From Lineus longissimus (lineage: Eukaryota; Nemertea; Pilidiophora; Heteronemertea; Lineidae): DNA of 60,000 bases. Within the stretch, counting starts at the first letter, position 1. Each line of letters starts with the position of its first letter. Position numbers and translations under genes: made by a program. This document shows, one piece after another, positions 22,358 through 33,999 of this stretch. Location of the stretch: positions 11,846,501-11,906,500 of the forward strand of contig NC_088311.1 in assembly GCF_910592395.1 (NCBI RefSeq), written 5' to 3'. Below the pieces are notes generated by a model that searched no databases, was not told where the DNA came from, and worked only from the letters and a program-made list of their open reading frames with translations.

Positions 22358-22861
22358 TTCGTTCGGTATTTATTGATTTTGATACCTAAGGGTACGTTTT
22401 TAGAACGAACAGCTCTCAACGAAGTGGTAGAGACAGTCTTAACTCCGCTCCTGATGGTAACAGTTAGCTTCCGAGCAGAGCTTATCATCTAGCCTCAGGG
22501 CTATAGTTTCAACTCCGCTCCCGAGCGTAACAATCAGTCAGCTTCAGAGCAGTGACTAGCTTATAACTTCAGGGCTAAACATTTTATCGATTCGTCGTGG
22601 AAGTAAGCTCACAGCAGTATTGTGATATCATCTGTTATAAAATCTACGAAACTGAATACTCTTGTGTGGACATCAGTGATTAGCATGATCCAACATTTCG
22701 TTTATTGTTTGTGGTGTCATAAACTTGCATCCAACGACTTCCTCTCATCTCGGCGTACCTGATTCCCGACCTCATGATTAGCCATTCGAGTGTCGCTATC
22801 ATTTGCTGCAGTCCCGGACAGCATCTTAGGACACCGCCCGGCCACACACTTTGAGACCCGT
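22358..22861 (-). repeat. dispersed repeat R1, inverted copy
   Basis: Reverse complement of the segment at 36648-37241. Shared words include GTCCGGGACTGCAGCAAATG, GAGGTCGGGAATCAGGTACG, TTATAACAGATGATATCACA, GCTCGGGAGCGGAGTTGAAA, GAGAGCTGTTCGTTCTAAAA and AATCAATAAATACCGAAC. This copy has two of the internal ~73-bp units; the other has three. It holds no intact ORF. It may be a long terminal repeat or a SINE-like unit, but its class is not known to me. Confidence 0.75.
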
Positions 22862-23270
22862 TTGTACTTTGCAGCCTCGGGCAATATATTTTTCCTCGAG
22901 CCAGAAAAAATTATATTGCTCTTGACCAAGGGTTCTATACATTTTATATTTGATAAATTTTGGTTTTATCAAATTATTGATAATCAATCGTCACACATGT
23001 AGATTATTTGTTCAAGTTTAACATTTGACCTACTTTTCAAGGTAAATAACAGTAATAACAGTCCTAACATGCAATGTTCCAAATGTTGATCACAATGGCC
23101 CTTGTTGGCTGTTTCATTGATACTGTCATGAGTTGTGCGCTGTCCGTCTTATCCAAAGTTCGACCGGCGAGCACAATGGCTCCTGTTGATGTCACAAAGG
23201 TCTGCTCTTCATCTTGAAAATGTCTTGGAATTTGCATATTTCATTCATCTTGCCTTGTTTAAGTCTTCAG
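22862..23270. other. non-coding DNA
   Basis: No element boundary, RNA gene or supported coding sequence was seen. Confidence 0.3.
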
Positions 23271-23544
23271 ATGACGAATACCTTTTGACACCAGCAGTAG
23301 TGGCTAGTCATGTGATGCCCAGAGATATTGTGCCTGAACCAATCAGAACAGCATCAAAGCCATCAGAGCATCAGCTTCGAGATACCGTGACATTACCTGA
23401 AATACAACATCGTCGTCGAAAACCTAATCTGCCCCAAGTGACTGTCCGAATCACACGCTCTGAGAACGTGGAGGATGGCTGTGTTGAAACAGCAGAAGAT
23501 ATCAAGCTTTTGGAAGACGGAGTTCCACTGAAAATTCCTGTTCC
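23271..23544 (+). CDS. possible internal exon, unidentified
   Basis: An open stretch of about 91 codons between an acceptor (CCTTGTTTAAGTCTTCAG) and a strong donor (CCTGTTCC|GTAAGT). The translation is well mixed and partly charged (EYLLTPAVVASHVMPRDIVP, then LPQVTVRITRSENVEDG). No family is recognised. The open frame extends further upstream to about 23135, so the acceptor choice is uncertain. It could be one exon of a host gene whose neighbours are out of view. Confidence 0.35.
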
Positions 23545-23718
23545 GTAAGTATTGAGGCAAGAAACTGCTGCTCGATTCTGAATACTAATTAGGTTTTCAT
23601 CAATTTGTAGCAACACATTTTTCATGCCCCCAACAAAATTCAGGGGATTATTTCTGGGTGTCCATTAGCATGTGTTCCACCAGTTATCAGACAAGCGTCT
23701 CCGAGGCTAGCGTTTCCA

Positions 23719-23745
23719 TTGGGGGGGGGGGGGGGGGGGGGGGTG
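23719..23745 (+). repeat. poly-G tract
   Basis: A run of more than 20 G interrupted once by T. Similar tracts occur at about 3708, 5287, 19899 and 44142, and a C14 run at about 24054-24066. They are possible G-quadruplex formers and probable sequencing trouble spots. Confidence 0.85.
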
Positions 23746-24009
23746 GGGGGCACCAGCCTCATCAATTTGGCTTCACGCCCTTTCAGGGAGAACATTTTGT
23801 CTTGTCGGATCCAACTTCTCCAGTCGGTCTTAAAATTTTCCTCCGGTCAGTAATTACATGACCTTACATTGACCTTTCATCATGCCCACAGGCAACACTC
23901 AGTCGGGGACATATGCCACGCTTTGCGTTGCGCTTCCTTGAATAAATGCTATTTTGTTAACAGAGCCCAAAGACTTGTAGACAAATAAATAAACGAATAA
24001 ACGTATGCC

Positions 24010-26522
24010 ACTTATTAACTATTTAGTATATGAAAGCCGTTTAATGTCCAGATCCCCCCCCCCCCCACTCTCTTTGTCAAGCAGTTACGATGTTGATTCT
24101 TTCAGAGAATGTAATATTCTACCTGAGACCACTGATAATATAAGTGATCACCTTCTGATCCGGATGGAGTTTGTTGTACATGCTAAAGCCGGTCTTTCAA
24201 ATCCGGTTGGTTGTTCTGAAACTGCATTTCCAAAATCAGATTGGACTAATGCCGATTTCAGGCACCTGTATAAACGTAAACTCATCGCACAAATGGAATC
24301 CATACTTGTTTTGGAATCTCATGATAGTGATACTGATGAGATGGTCCAGGACCGCATAGACATTAATGGTGCTATTCATTCTGCTATTCATTCTGCAGCT
24401 TCTGAAGCAGATCATAGGCCTAAGTCGAGACACAATGGCAGAAAATCATATTGGTGCCCCGAGCTGAGCACACTTAGGGATAGAAAAAGATTTTTGTGGC
24501 AATTATGGGTTGAGAACGGACGTCCTAGAGTCAGTGCCATAAACAGTGTTATAAATATGTTTAACGGATATTTAGACGCACATGCATCTCGTCAATGTAT
24601 TCAAGCATCGCTGAACCGTGAAGTGATACGGCTTGACTCTTGACTTTAAGGGCGGCCGGTCCCGTTGATTTTGGAATAGTATCAAAAATAGCAGACGACC
24701 CAATCAAAACTCGCTGCTCAAGGCAGATGACCTTTCTGATTACTATAGCGGTATAATGCAGTATGACAGCTGAGGTATGACCGAGTCCCAGTTAGAGGTT
24801 GAACGCAGTGTATCCAACTTTTATAATAAGAATAGACTAGGTCAGACAGTCTTATTTTCACCACAAACTGTGTCTGACGTTACTAAATTGGTGCTAATGG
24901 TGTTCTAGCTGAGCACGTTTTTTATGGGTGCTCTGAGATATTATGTGAACATCTATCGCTGATCCTCTCAACAGTCTTTTCCAGAAGTCTGGTACCGATC
25001 TGTTTCACGACCGGCACGATTATATCTGTCTTCAAGAAAGCGCCTTTGAACCCGAACTTAGCATCTAGCTACAGACTTATTACATTGTGTTCTATATATG
25101 CAAAACTTGCTGAGGTTCTGATGATTCAAGAAGTTGACACTGGTGTATCTAGCATGTCAAGCGGGCAATACGGATTCCGGGAAAAACCGGGGATGGATTT
25201 CTGCACCCTCATCTTATTCGACATTACGCTGTATTGTAAAAGTAAACAGACCACTGTGTATCTTTGCAGTCTTGATGCTGAAAAATGCTTCGATCGCATC
25301 TGGCATGGGGGTCTGTTTTACAAACTTATTGACAAATTGCCTGTTGCCTATTGGCTACTTTTGTATAAATGGTATTCTCAACTAAAGGCAGTTGTACGCT
25401 GGAACGGTACTTACAGCTCCACTTTTCGTGTCACCCGTGGTACACGGCAAGGCAGCAGCTTATCGCCTATTTTATTCAATATTTCTATCAACGATCTTTT
25501 AGTAGAACTAGAACAATGCGACTCTGCCGGTGTCATGATCGCTCAGTACCTTTTATATACGCAGATGACGTTAATCTGTGCACAACCACCACCACTGGTC
25601 TTCAGAAACTTGTAGATATCTGTGATCATTATGAAAAGTTATGGAGATTTAGTTTCAGCATCAAAAAGATTAAATGTATGGTTGTTGGTCCTGACGTCTT
25701 TTAAGAAGAACCTAGCTGGACTCTAGGTGGTACTCCTCTCGACAATGTGTAGTCTACAGAAACTCTTGGCATCAAATTTGACAACAATTGTACTTTTTCA
25801 GGTCATGTTGAGGGTCGGATTAGAAATTGTACCAAGTCCTCTAGTGAAGTGCGGGCTACACTATCCTAGCCGTCTCTGCGTTGAAGCAAAAACCGAGTTG
25901 TGGAGAGCAGTCTGTGCTCCCTCTCTAATTTATGACATGGCCTCAGTTAAAATTAGCAAGGGTAATCTGAAGAAACTCGAGTCGACACAGGGCACATTGG
26001 TTAAAAGATGTTTTGGGCCATAGCGATTCTCGTATTCGAGCCCTCGTAGCGTATTCGAGCCCTCGGCATAAAGAAACTGTCAGAAACATTAAAAAGCCAA
26101 ACTGTTCTTTTCAGGCGCTGATTAGCTTTGACTGCCTGGCTAGGGATCTGGTTTTGACTCAGCCGCAATTTAACATCAAGGGCACTATTGTGGAGCGGAT
26201 AAGGTATTTGGGTCTCTCTCCCGTCAGTGTGGCCCTGAGCGGTTCCACCTACAACAATCCCCCGCTTGAGGAAAGCGGTGTGGTGGACTCTCTCCGGGCC
26301 CTCCTGACGGCGAGGGATTATAACAATCCCAAAATCCCAATCATATAGATTGACCAGATTATTGCTCTGGTCGTTCTGATCATGATGGCGGTATGTCTAT
26401 GCCTATGTTTTAATGCTTTAATTCTTATGTAACAATTATGGGAAAAACTGTTGTGCATCCTTTTGTACCGAATTGTAAACATCTTCTTTTAGAAGGCTAT
26501 AAAATATTTATTATTATTATTA
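24010..26522 (+). mobile_element. 5'-truncated APE-type LINE with (TTA)n tail
   Basis: The first frame (24005-24643) starts at the end of the endonuclease domain (DNISDHLLIRMEF, with the SDH motif) and runs through the linker. Reverse transcriptase follows: CSLDAEKCFDRIWHGG (motif A) and RGTRQGSSLSPILFNISIND (motif B) in the frame at 25046-25615. A frame break near 25540 then leads to FIYADDVNLC (motif C) in the frame ending 25704. C-terminal pieces run in further frames to 26348. The element ends in a (TTA)n tail at about 26506-26522. The GDFN part of the endonuclease and ORF1 are missing. It is a dead copy of a different LINE family from those at 20.7 and 45 kb. Confidence 0.85.
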
Positions 26523-28029
26523 TATTTTTGATCAATATATTCGTCATACAAGCTTGAATAATTTGATTTACCCTGAGATAGGAGAGAGCCCTATTGGCAA
26601 CGGTTTAACTTTGTCTTTCCTACTTGCTCCTGCATATAGTCTCATTTTAAACAAAACATCCATCAGCTCACCGTTGTAATAGAAAACACCTTGGTGCCCA
26701 ACCACAAAGATTTCAAATTTCGGTAAAAAAGACACAGAGCGCTGAACTGTGGAGGTCTTCGGGGACAAAATTCTGATTTCGCGCCGAAAAAATTACTGTG
26801 AGCCCTGTTCGAAAGGCTGAAACTATGTCTTCATCTATCATAAAGCTGTAAAACTGATGGTGACTCTCACAGTGATTCCGGCTCGTTTGAAGAGGCTATC
26901 TCATCTTGAATAAGATGTTTGGAGAGTTGAAAATTTGGTAAATTCTACGCAATTTTCTGTCTATGTTCAAAATGGGCAACAGCTCGATAAACAGAAACAG
27001 CAAAATAACACACAAAAGTGGAATGAGAAGCTGAAACATATAAGAAATGTATGGAATATAAATTGAAGGGCCATATTAAATAGAAAATGAGAAAGAGGAG
27101 TTTCACAATTTTGGGGGGAGGGGAGCTAGTGGACAAGAAATTATATAGGATGTGACTGATAGAATCATATCTGGATATACTGTGGGAAGGAACTTGTTCT
27201 GAAAATGTGAAGGAGATAGCGTCACTATGATAAAAATGGTGAGGGGTCAAAACCTCCGAAAACTCTGAAATTCCTTGGATGTTTTAGAAAATAGCTGAAA
27301 AACACTTGGCACCCAAGGTATTAACTGGTTGAATTTTTCAGTGAAACTATAGATTGGCAACTAAAACTTGCCACATCATGAGTTACACATCTTCGACAAC
27401 AGGACATAAGCCGAGCCTGCTATTCTAACAGGAAGTAGATTCCAATGGTCCAATTCTTTGTTGTATTGGGTGGACAAGTGTACATATTTATGCCGACGGA
27501 TTATTAATAGCCCATTGAAAAATAGCCGATTCGCGTTGAAATACCCTTTCTTAACAAAAGAATGTGATCAATGGACTCTACTTGCGGGACATATTAGCAT
27601 GCTCGTTTGTACACTGTGTAACTGCCAGATATCCATTGGACTCCAGGCTTCAACCCATTTAAAGACATCCATCCGTGAGACAAAATCTTTATCTAGACTC
27701 GCCGAACGTTGCAAAAATAACCCAATGTGTGGGTACCTCTTGTGCGGTTCATTGACTGGAGTCAGTAATTTCATGCAACATCATGAAATGTTACCCAGAT
27801 GGCCAGCACACATAATCAGCTACCTGAGAGGAAATCGACACTGCTAAGATTTATCAAGGGTAACTTATTCCCGCCTTAAGTTTTAACCGGACTGTTCGAA
27901 ACTCCCCATTTTCGATAACCGTTTCGTGATAGGTTTCCTTTAACGTGCTCCTAAACGTCCAATGGATGCCGAAGCACAGAAAAAAACAAGTATCGTGAAT
28001 CTCGCTTTGCGGCTAACGCATCTTTCAAT
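26523..28029. other. non-coding DNA
   Basis: Frames of about 100-130 codons exist here (for example 27458-27847 plus), but none shows a domain, a convincing splice border or a consistent composition. Nothing is called. Confidence 0.3.
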
Positions 28030-28330
28030 GTAATTACGATCTGAGGAGCCTCATGGCCAGGGATAAACACTACTGGCTACCACGCAATAAGGCACAGGTT
28101 CGATTCCGGGGCGAACCCAAGATTGTATTTCTGGATGAACCGGCGTGGCTTTCCAGGAACAAAAATTCCTGACTCTCCATAGTCCTTCGAATGAGAGTTA
28201 AAACCGAGGTTCCTTGTGTCTGGTGTCTCTGCCAGATCAGGTTAAAGGCCGAACCTCAACCTCTCGCCGTAGACGGAGTCACTCGGCCAATTAACCCAAT
28301 TGCAATTGGCAGTGGCACGCATAAACGCTC
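28030..28330 (+). repeat. probable tRNA-derived SINE
   Basis: GGTTCGATTCC at 28097-28107 fits the RNA polymerase III B box, and TGGCCAGGG at about 28053 could be an A box at a suitable distance. A complete cloverleaf is not formed, so this is not a tRNA gene. The following 200 bp (AGAGTTAAAACCGAGGTTCC and TTAAAGGCCGAACC) read like a SINE body. No tail or target duplication was found. Confidence 0.45.
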
Positions 28331-28388
28331 ATCCCGTCTTGGATGAAGAATACTCCCAGGAGAAAATCAAAGTGCAGAGAAAATACGA

Positions 28389-29468
28389 TCAGTCATGTCC
28401 AATTACCATGCGGAAGTGATAAATGACTGCAGGTTTGTCTTTGATGTAGTATAGGCGAGACATGAGAAGTATTCCATTTGTACTGATTGCTAATATTGGT
28501 TTTGGAAATGGGCGGGACGGAAACATTACTTCGAAATCTGGAACTCGGGCAACTTGCATCAACTTGTTGTCCTCTCTAAATGACACCCAAACAAGTGAAA
28601 AGGATACATATTTCCCTTTATTCTTCCGTTCGAAAAAAAATAATCGGCTGTTGAGATGATCCCATGTCCCATAATGGATTTTTCCAATTATTAACTTCTG
28701 CTTGTGAATCTGTTTGTAGTAACCTTCTTTGCACATAATATAGTGAATTACAGTTAGTGACCTCTTATGTTTATCATGAACTAAAATCGTTTCAATCGAC
28801 AACCCTGCCTGAGGAGGGATGGCTTGATATCTGGGTGCTGGTACGGACGTTATCAAATTTGGATGAGTAAATGCAATATCTTGTTCGGAGCGATGTTCAA
28901 TTTCAAATAGAATCAATTCGAAATCAGGCATGTGGCGTTTTTTTGTTCTGGTAAGATTTTGAGTCCAAACTATCACATGACTCATGTCATCTGACATCAC
29001 TGGGCTGCATCTTAAACCACGCATGGTGTAGTTCACTATAACACGAGATACAAACCTGCCGCTATAACTGTATAAATCTACAGATAACTTACTGCGATGG
29101 GAATGTGAATAGAACACAAGCAGGTATGCTTTAAAACATAATACATCAGTGACCCGTTCTTGAAGGTCAAAAAGATGCTTTTGTGTAGGAATTGAGCCTG
29201 GGTAATATGCAATAATGAAAGATGGAGGATTCATCGAATGGAAATAACCATCACATGAATGTAAGAGAAAAAACTGCTGTTTAGGACAGTAAACAATACA
29301 CAGTATCTTTCTCCGAGGAGTTTTCTTCAGTCGAAACGTTCGTTGTAGCCGAAACGTTGCAAATCTATTCGGACCTAAGATGAGAAGAACGCGAAGTTTG
29401 GTTATCGCATATGGCTCCCCGTGGGACTTTTGTGGGATGCTGCTCCCCGAAAATCCGGAGACCGATCT
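28389..29468 (-). CDS. long unidentified open frame, probable large exon
   Basis: The minus-strand frame is open from 29468 to the TGA at 28389, about 359 codons. The first ATG is at 29234 (281 codons). A strong acceptor (GTTCTTCTCATCTTAG) would start an exon at 29374, and ATG|GTAATT could end it at 28407. The translation is protein-like, with alternating hydrophobic strands and charged turns (KLSVDLYSYSGRFVSRVIVN, GTWDHLNSRLFFFERKNKGK), as in a beta-propeller. A weak, remembered likeness to the N-terminal region of gamma-secretase-activating protein is not enough to name it. It could be a host exon, a retrocopy or a gene carried by an unrecognised element. No repeat family is apparent around it. 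Confidence 0.5.
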   Translation of the reverse strand, partial: RSVSGFSGSSIPQKSHGEPYAITKLRVLLILGPNRFATFRLQRTFRLKKTPRRKILCIVYCPKQQFFLLHSCDGYFHSMNPPSFIIAYYPGSIPTQKHLFDLQERVTDVLCFKAYLLVFYSHSHRSKLSVDLYSYSGRFVSRVIVNYTMRGLRCSPVMSDDMSHVIVWTQNLTRTKKRHMPDFELILFEIEHRSEQDIAFTHPNLITSVPAPRYQAIPPQAGLSIETILVHDKHKRSLTVIHYIMCKEGYYKQIHKQKLIIGKIHYGTWDHLNSRLFFFERKNKGKYVSFSLVWVSFREDNKLMQVARVPDFEVMFPSRPFPKPILAISTNGILLMSRLYYIKDKPAVIYHFRMVIGHD

Positions 29469-30290
29469 CTATTGACCGAGGTGATGGCAGAGTGAGACGG
29501 TATACTCCCTTCTTCGCCAATAAGTCCCCAAAGATTGGGAGTCAAGACGGCTGTTGCCCATTTTTGTTTGTCCCCACTCGTCTAGCAGAACGTTTACACT
29601 TACATGTATATCCTTCAAAACATGACTATTCGGTCATGACTTCAATGGTTTTGTTATACGTGTATGATTTCTAAACTTATAAATCGCCGAGTGGCACTGA
29701 TATAGATATGCTTTCTATGACAGTGGTAGTCTCCGTGCATTCTCTTTTTCTCCCACTGGTCCAAATCGCAACAACACTAACATAACACCTGTGGGTGTTG
29801 CTGGAGACACGGACTGGGCCCTAGTCAGTACGTAGAGGAAGACTAGGTGTTCAAACTGGGCCTATGACCCTGTTCCGTGTTCATTCAGCTCCGGATTGCT
29901 TAAGTTAAGCTGAAAATATCTCATTTAAAAAAAGGGGATTTGTGAACACTCTCTTTCCACAATTTACAAATGGAGAGCTAGAAACTAAAGAGGACATTCC
30001 TCTTTCAGGGACATTCCCCTTTCATGGAGTCATAAAAAAACTTTTAAAACCTATTCTACAATAAAGCGCAACCAATGGACAGTGTAATATAGTTAACACA
30101 GCAACACATATTTGACATGTGACCCTTTTTTCAAAAATCGATGACATTTGATTTTGGATTAGATTCATGAGGATAAGCCTACTTAGTAAAATCCACTATT
30201 CCAGAACAGTTGAAATTCCATTTAAGGTATAAACACTGTGAATATTACAAATAATTTTAATTTTACAGTTCCAAAATATTTTGCACTATG
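29469..30290. other. non-coding DNA
   Basis: No domain-bearing frame or recognisable repeat. TTAAAAAAAGGGG and CATTCC(T/C)CTTTCA words near 29920-30030 form a small local repeat only. Confidence 0.25.
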
Positions 30291-30682
30291 TACTGTAGAT
30301 CGGACAAATTTCGCGTGCAGTATATTTCGCGAATTTCGCCAGTAGGTCAGGCTCGCGAAAATATTCTGCCGCGAAAATCTCTTGCTTTTAGCTTGAAATC
30401 CATGTCATTATTGCCATGTTTCCATAGAGGCACTGCATACAGCTCGGCCCAGCGAAAACCTACGTGTATACCCTACGCAATCAGCACTTGTCATAATTAC
30501 ACCTAACTTAAACAACTTTACACTGCAGTCCCCACACACTAAGAGCTTAGAGTCAAAATAGACAGTTTAAATATTCTTGGAAAAAAATTCTTCACTCGCG
30601 AAAATATTCTGCCGCGAATAACATGTCCATCGTGAGGCATTTGCGAAAATTTTATGCCGCGAATATTTTTCGTTCTACAGTA
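30291..30682. mobile_element. Tc1/mariner-type MITE with CGCGAAAAT motifs
   Basis: The left end TACTGTAGA (30291) and right end TCTACAGTA (ending 30682) are complementary and include the TA target. The interior repeats GCGAAAATATTCTGCCGCGA near 30352 and 30599, plus a related GCGAAAATTTTATGCCGCGA near 30643. A related segment occurs at 17920-18002. No coding sequence. The ends are short, so the element call is moderate. Confidence 0.5.
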
Positions 30683-33600
30683 ACAATTGCGCCCGGCAAC
30701 TGAATACGTTTGAGTGATCAGTCCAGATGCGCAAAACACTGCGACTTGCTCGAGGCGGGGGTATGCTAACTGATCGGTAAAGCCGCGGCGCTTCATCAAA
30801 CGCTGAGAACCAGGCGAGATTGACAAAAGTGCCTTACTTTTATAGCTCTAAAATCGTTATTCTTTAGTCAATTTCAAAATTTAAAGCAGCTATTTCTGAT
30901 GGAGATATATCTCGTTCCCAAAAGCGACGCTGCACAATATTTCATCTTTTATTTCTATAGTGGGGAGGAAATATTCCCAAGATACACAAACTGAACGGCT
31001 AATCCCTCATAATCCCTAGACAATATTGATAATGCAAGGGCCCACCTGGGAATAAGATATGTTGGTTTTTCATACAAAACCGGCTTCCAGCAGGGCCGCA
31101 ACTTCTCCGAACAAGATCATTAAGACTTCATTGAACTGAAATAAACAATGCGCTAGACCTGTTTGAAATTCGCAAGCCATGTCAAAAAATGCCTTCCAAC
31201 ACTTGCGAAAGTCTTAAACATATATCACGTTATTGGGATACTACAAGTGGCGGCGCATGGTGTCAAGCAGGGTCATTCTCCTCCTGTCTAGGTAAATCCC
31301 ACGTGCAAGTTGTCCCTTTAATGGTAAGATAAGAGTATGTTCAAGGTAGGTTTATGGCCCTTGCACACTTGTGCCTCATGCGCAGGAATTTTCCGATCCG
31401 AATGTTGATACGATTTGACGCTTGCTGATTCAACTATACGAAAAGGTCTATTTGCCAGTCAGGTCACCGAGGATATGATAACTTTTTGATCCTTACCTCT
31501 ACCTACCCTTTCCATCCAGATGCCTGCTCCTTTTTTGTTCAATTTTGGGCCAGCTATATCCTCATGTTGTGATGAATGTACTATGCAAGTGGTTTGCACT
31601 ATGTATTCAACACTAAAACCTACCACACGTCTTCCTGAAGTAAATATTATAGAGCACTGCAGCCGAGATCTCGTCAACAATACCTCCTTCGTGGTGAGAG
31701 AGCCTTCCCAATGCACTCGCTCAAAGCTTCTCAAAGAATTGACCATATGGAATAAGAGTACAGAATACATAGCCATGTGTATGTATAATGCACTGCTGAG
31801 CAGTGGAGACACGTGATGAGCCATGGTTTAGGGAAGGTCTGTTATATGATTTCTCTGATTATTTCGTCTTAAAAAGATAGTCAGTAAGCTGTAGATATTC
31901 CTTCATTTCAGACTCAGCGAGATACCTAATAGGAAGTGGCCTTGTGATATCTTGGTGACTATTAGAATAATTATTTAAACATCAGGTTTCTATTCCCTGT
32001 GCCATTCTTTAAAGAACAAAGCGTATTATTCCTTTAGTATTAAAGTATTAATCGTGTTTTTCCAATTTTGTTTCGCATTGAAGATCGTAATAACGCGTTG
32101 TTCATTATTTTTAGCACTCACAACTTTATCCTGTCCTGGGAAACTTTTCGCGCCTCTGTAAAGTGCAAGCCGAGTTTGGACTTAAAAGACCATTGGTATA
32201 ACCAAGCTGTCGGCTGTCTAGTCACCTTCTATTCTACATATTAAGTACATAATTATAGTTTCCATCAACAAATTGAACAAAAAGGGAAAAAATTCAAAAT
32301 CTGACTATATTATCACGCTATTCCAATGCAGACTCCGATTTGACCCGTGTTACCCCTCCTTGAGTCAATCCTCTCCACGTTCACCGAAGTTCTGGTAAGG
32401 CGCTGCCTGAAGCCATGGATCAACACTGTGACGTATTGCTGTAGACAGAGAGTTTCCTTGTTGAAGCGAATCGGGGAGAATCCCACTCAACTTCGGTGGC
32501 GGATGACGTTACTTGCTGTTGGTTTCAAGCTCATACAACACTGCGTACATTCGTCATCTTTTCCTAACCTGGCTCCGAAAATCCGGAAAAGGTGAAATCG
32601 GAAAGAAAAGGCGTAATTTGTAGGGCAGCAGCCTCCCAAATCTAGGCAAAACAACAATGCCTTCACAACCCGCAGTGACGCTGTTGACTCGTCAAAAAAA
32701 TTCCGAAGTATAGTGTGCGAATATAACAGATGTAGAAAAAAACCCATTGAAGTAAAAAGCCGACCATTCATTTAACGTCACCCTGATTGCATTAGTTGGA
32801 CCGTTACCAAAACAGGCGACGAGGTTGGACAACGTGCGATCGGCGTTGACCTCTGCCCTCTTTAAGTTTTCATATCAGGGCTGTGATGCACTGAGAGCTT
32901 GCCGAGAAAACAGAAAGATTGATGGAATCCGTCATGGGTTTGTGGAGCTCGGTAGTGGTGACGTAAACGCATGAGAGTCAGGATGGCTTAACTGGGAATT
33001 TCTGGGCTTCGCCTGATTAACGTGACAAAAGCATGGACTTTTCCTGTTTACAAATGTGTTCAGCGAAGTAAGATAAACAACTTTCCTATAACCGAAAACT
33101 CTTTTAGCTGTGCGGTATTAAGCCCTGGTTTGTATTTTCTTCAGTCGCTTGGTTTTGCTACTCCAAATTAGTGCTGCGAAGATCAATAGATATCATGTTC
33201 ACGATGAGGGAGAAGTGTTGCATCTTCGTAGGTTTATGGCGCTTAAACATGTTGAAATAGTTGAAAGCAAAGATGTTATTTGAACCACGATCTGAATCGA
33301 CCGATATTGATTGTACTGTAGCCATAATAAAAAAATATGAATTGCGATTTGCGTCGGCTTTGTCGATGAATGATGCTACTAGTACATATAGGGTGTAACA
33401 ATAATTAGGCATGCAAACTCCGCAGTAGAAAGTTATATTGTAGTGCGCATGAAAAGTGTTGTTATGAAGTACATAACCTTCCTTTGCAAACACCTGTCTA
33501 TTACGGACAACTCTCGATTAAGAAGACTAGTTCTGGTCCCAAGTTGGTTGTTTCCATTCAATTGACCCCTCTATGGACACCTATCTATTTGAAGAACTCA

Positions 33601-33993
33601 AAACATGTAGATGTCAATTCACTTTATTAAATCCATGTTCGTGTGTGTGCACTGATGAGAACCTGAAAGAAAAAAAATACAAGTAAGAGTTATGGAAATA
33701 AGTGAAAAGAAATCCCTCCCCGTCAACAAATAAACCTACACCGCTGTTTGCGGGGAGGACGTATTAGATAAAATGCTATACGCCGGCTCTCACAAACTGG
33801 ACGTGAAAAAATCGATACTAGGCCTGGTATAATAGACGCCAGACAATGGCTCGAGAGGCTCCAAGTTATGTGATTTTATCAAACGTCGGAGTGGAAGCAC
33901 GTAAATCAGGAACCAGAGGTGTCCTGGAACAGAACCTTGTGGGACGCCGCACTTGAGGGGACGAGGTGTTGATCACTTTCCATATATGGTAAC
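30683..33993. other. non-coding DNA with several untrusted frames
   Basis: The frame at 31520-31816 (plus, 98 codons, preceded by CCTTTCCATCCAG) and the one at 33158-33493 (minus, 111 codons) are the longest. Both strands are open over much of 31459-31824, which weakens the case for either. No domain or repeat family was recognised in the 3.3 kb. Confidence 0.25.
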
Positions 33994-33999
33994 ACACTG

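Noticed and set aside
28053-28125. Possible tRNA gene from the GGTTCGATTCC box
   Set aside because: No acceptor stem or anticodon arm can be formed; it fits a SINE promoter better.
28389-29234. Firm naming as gamma-secretase-activating protein
   Set aside because: The likeness is weak and from memory only; no diagnostic motif is visible.
31459-31824. Overlapping frames of about 100-120 codons on both strands
   Set aside because: Both strands are open over the same bases, no domain is seen, and only one weak splice signal is present.
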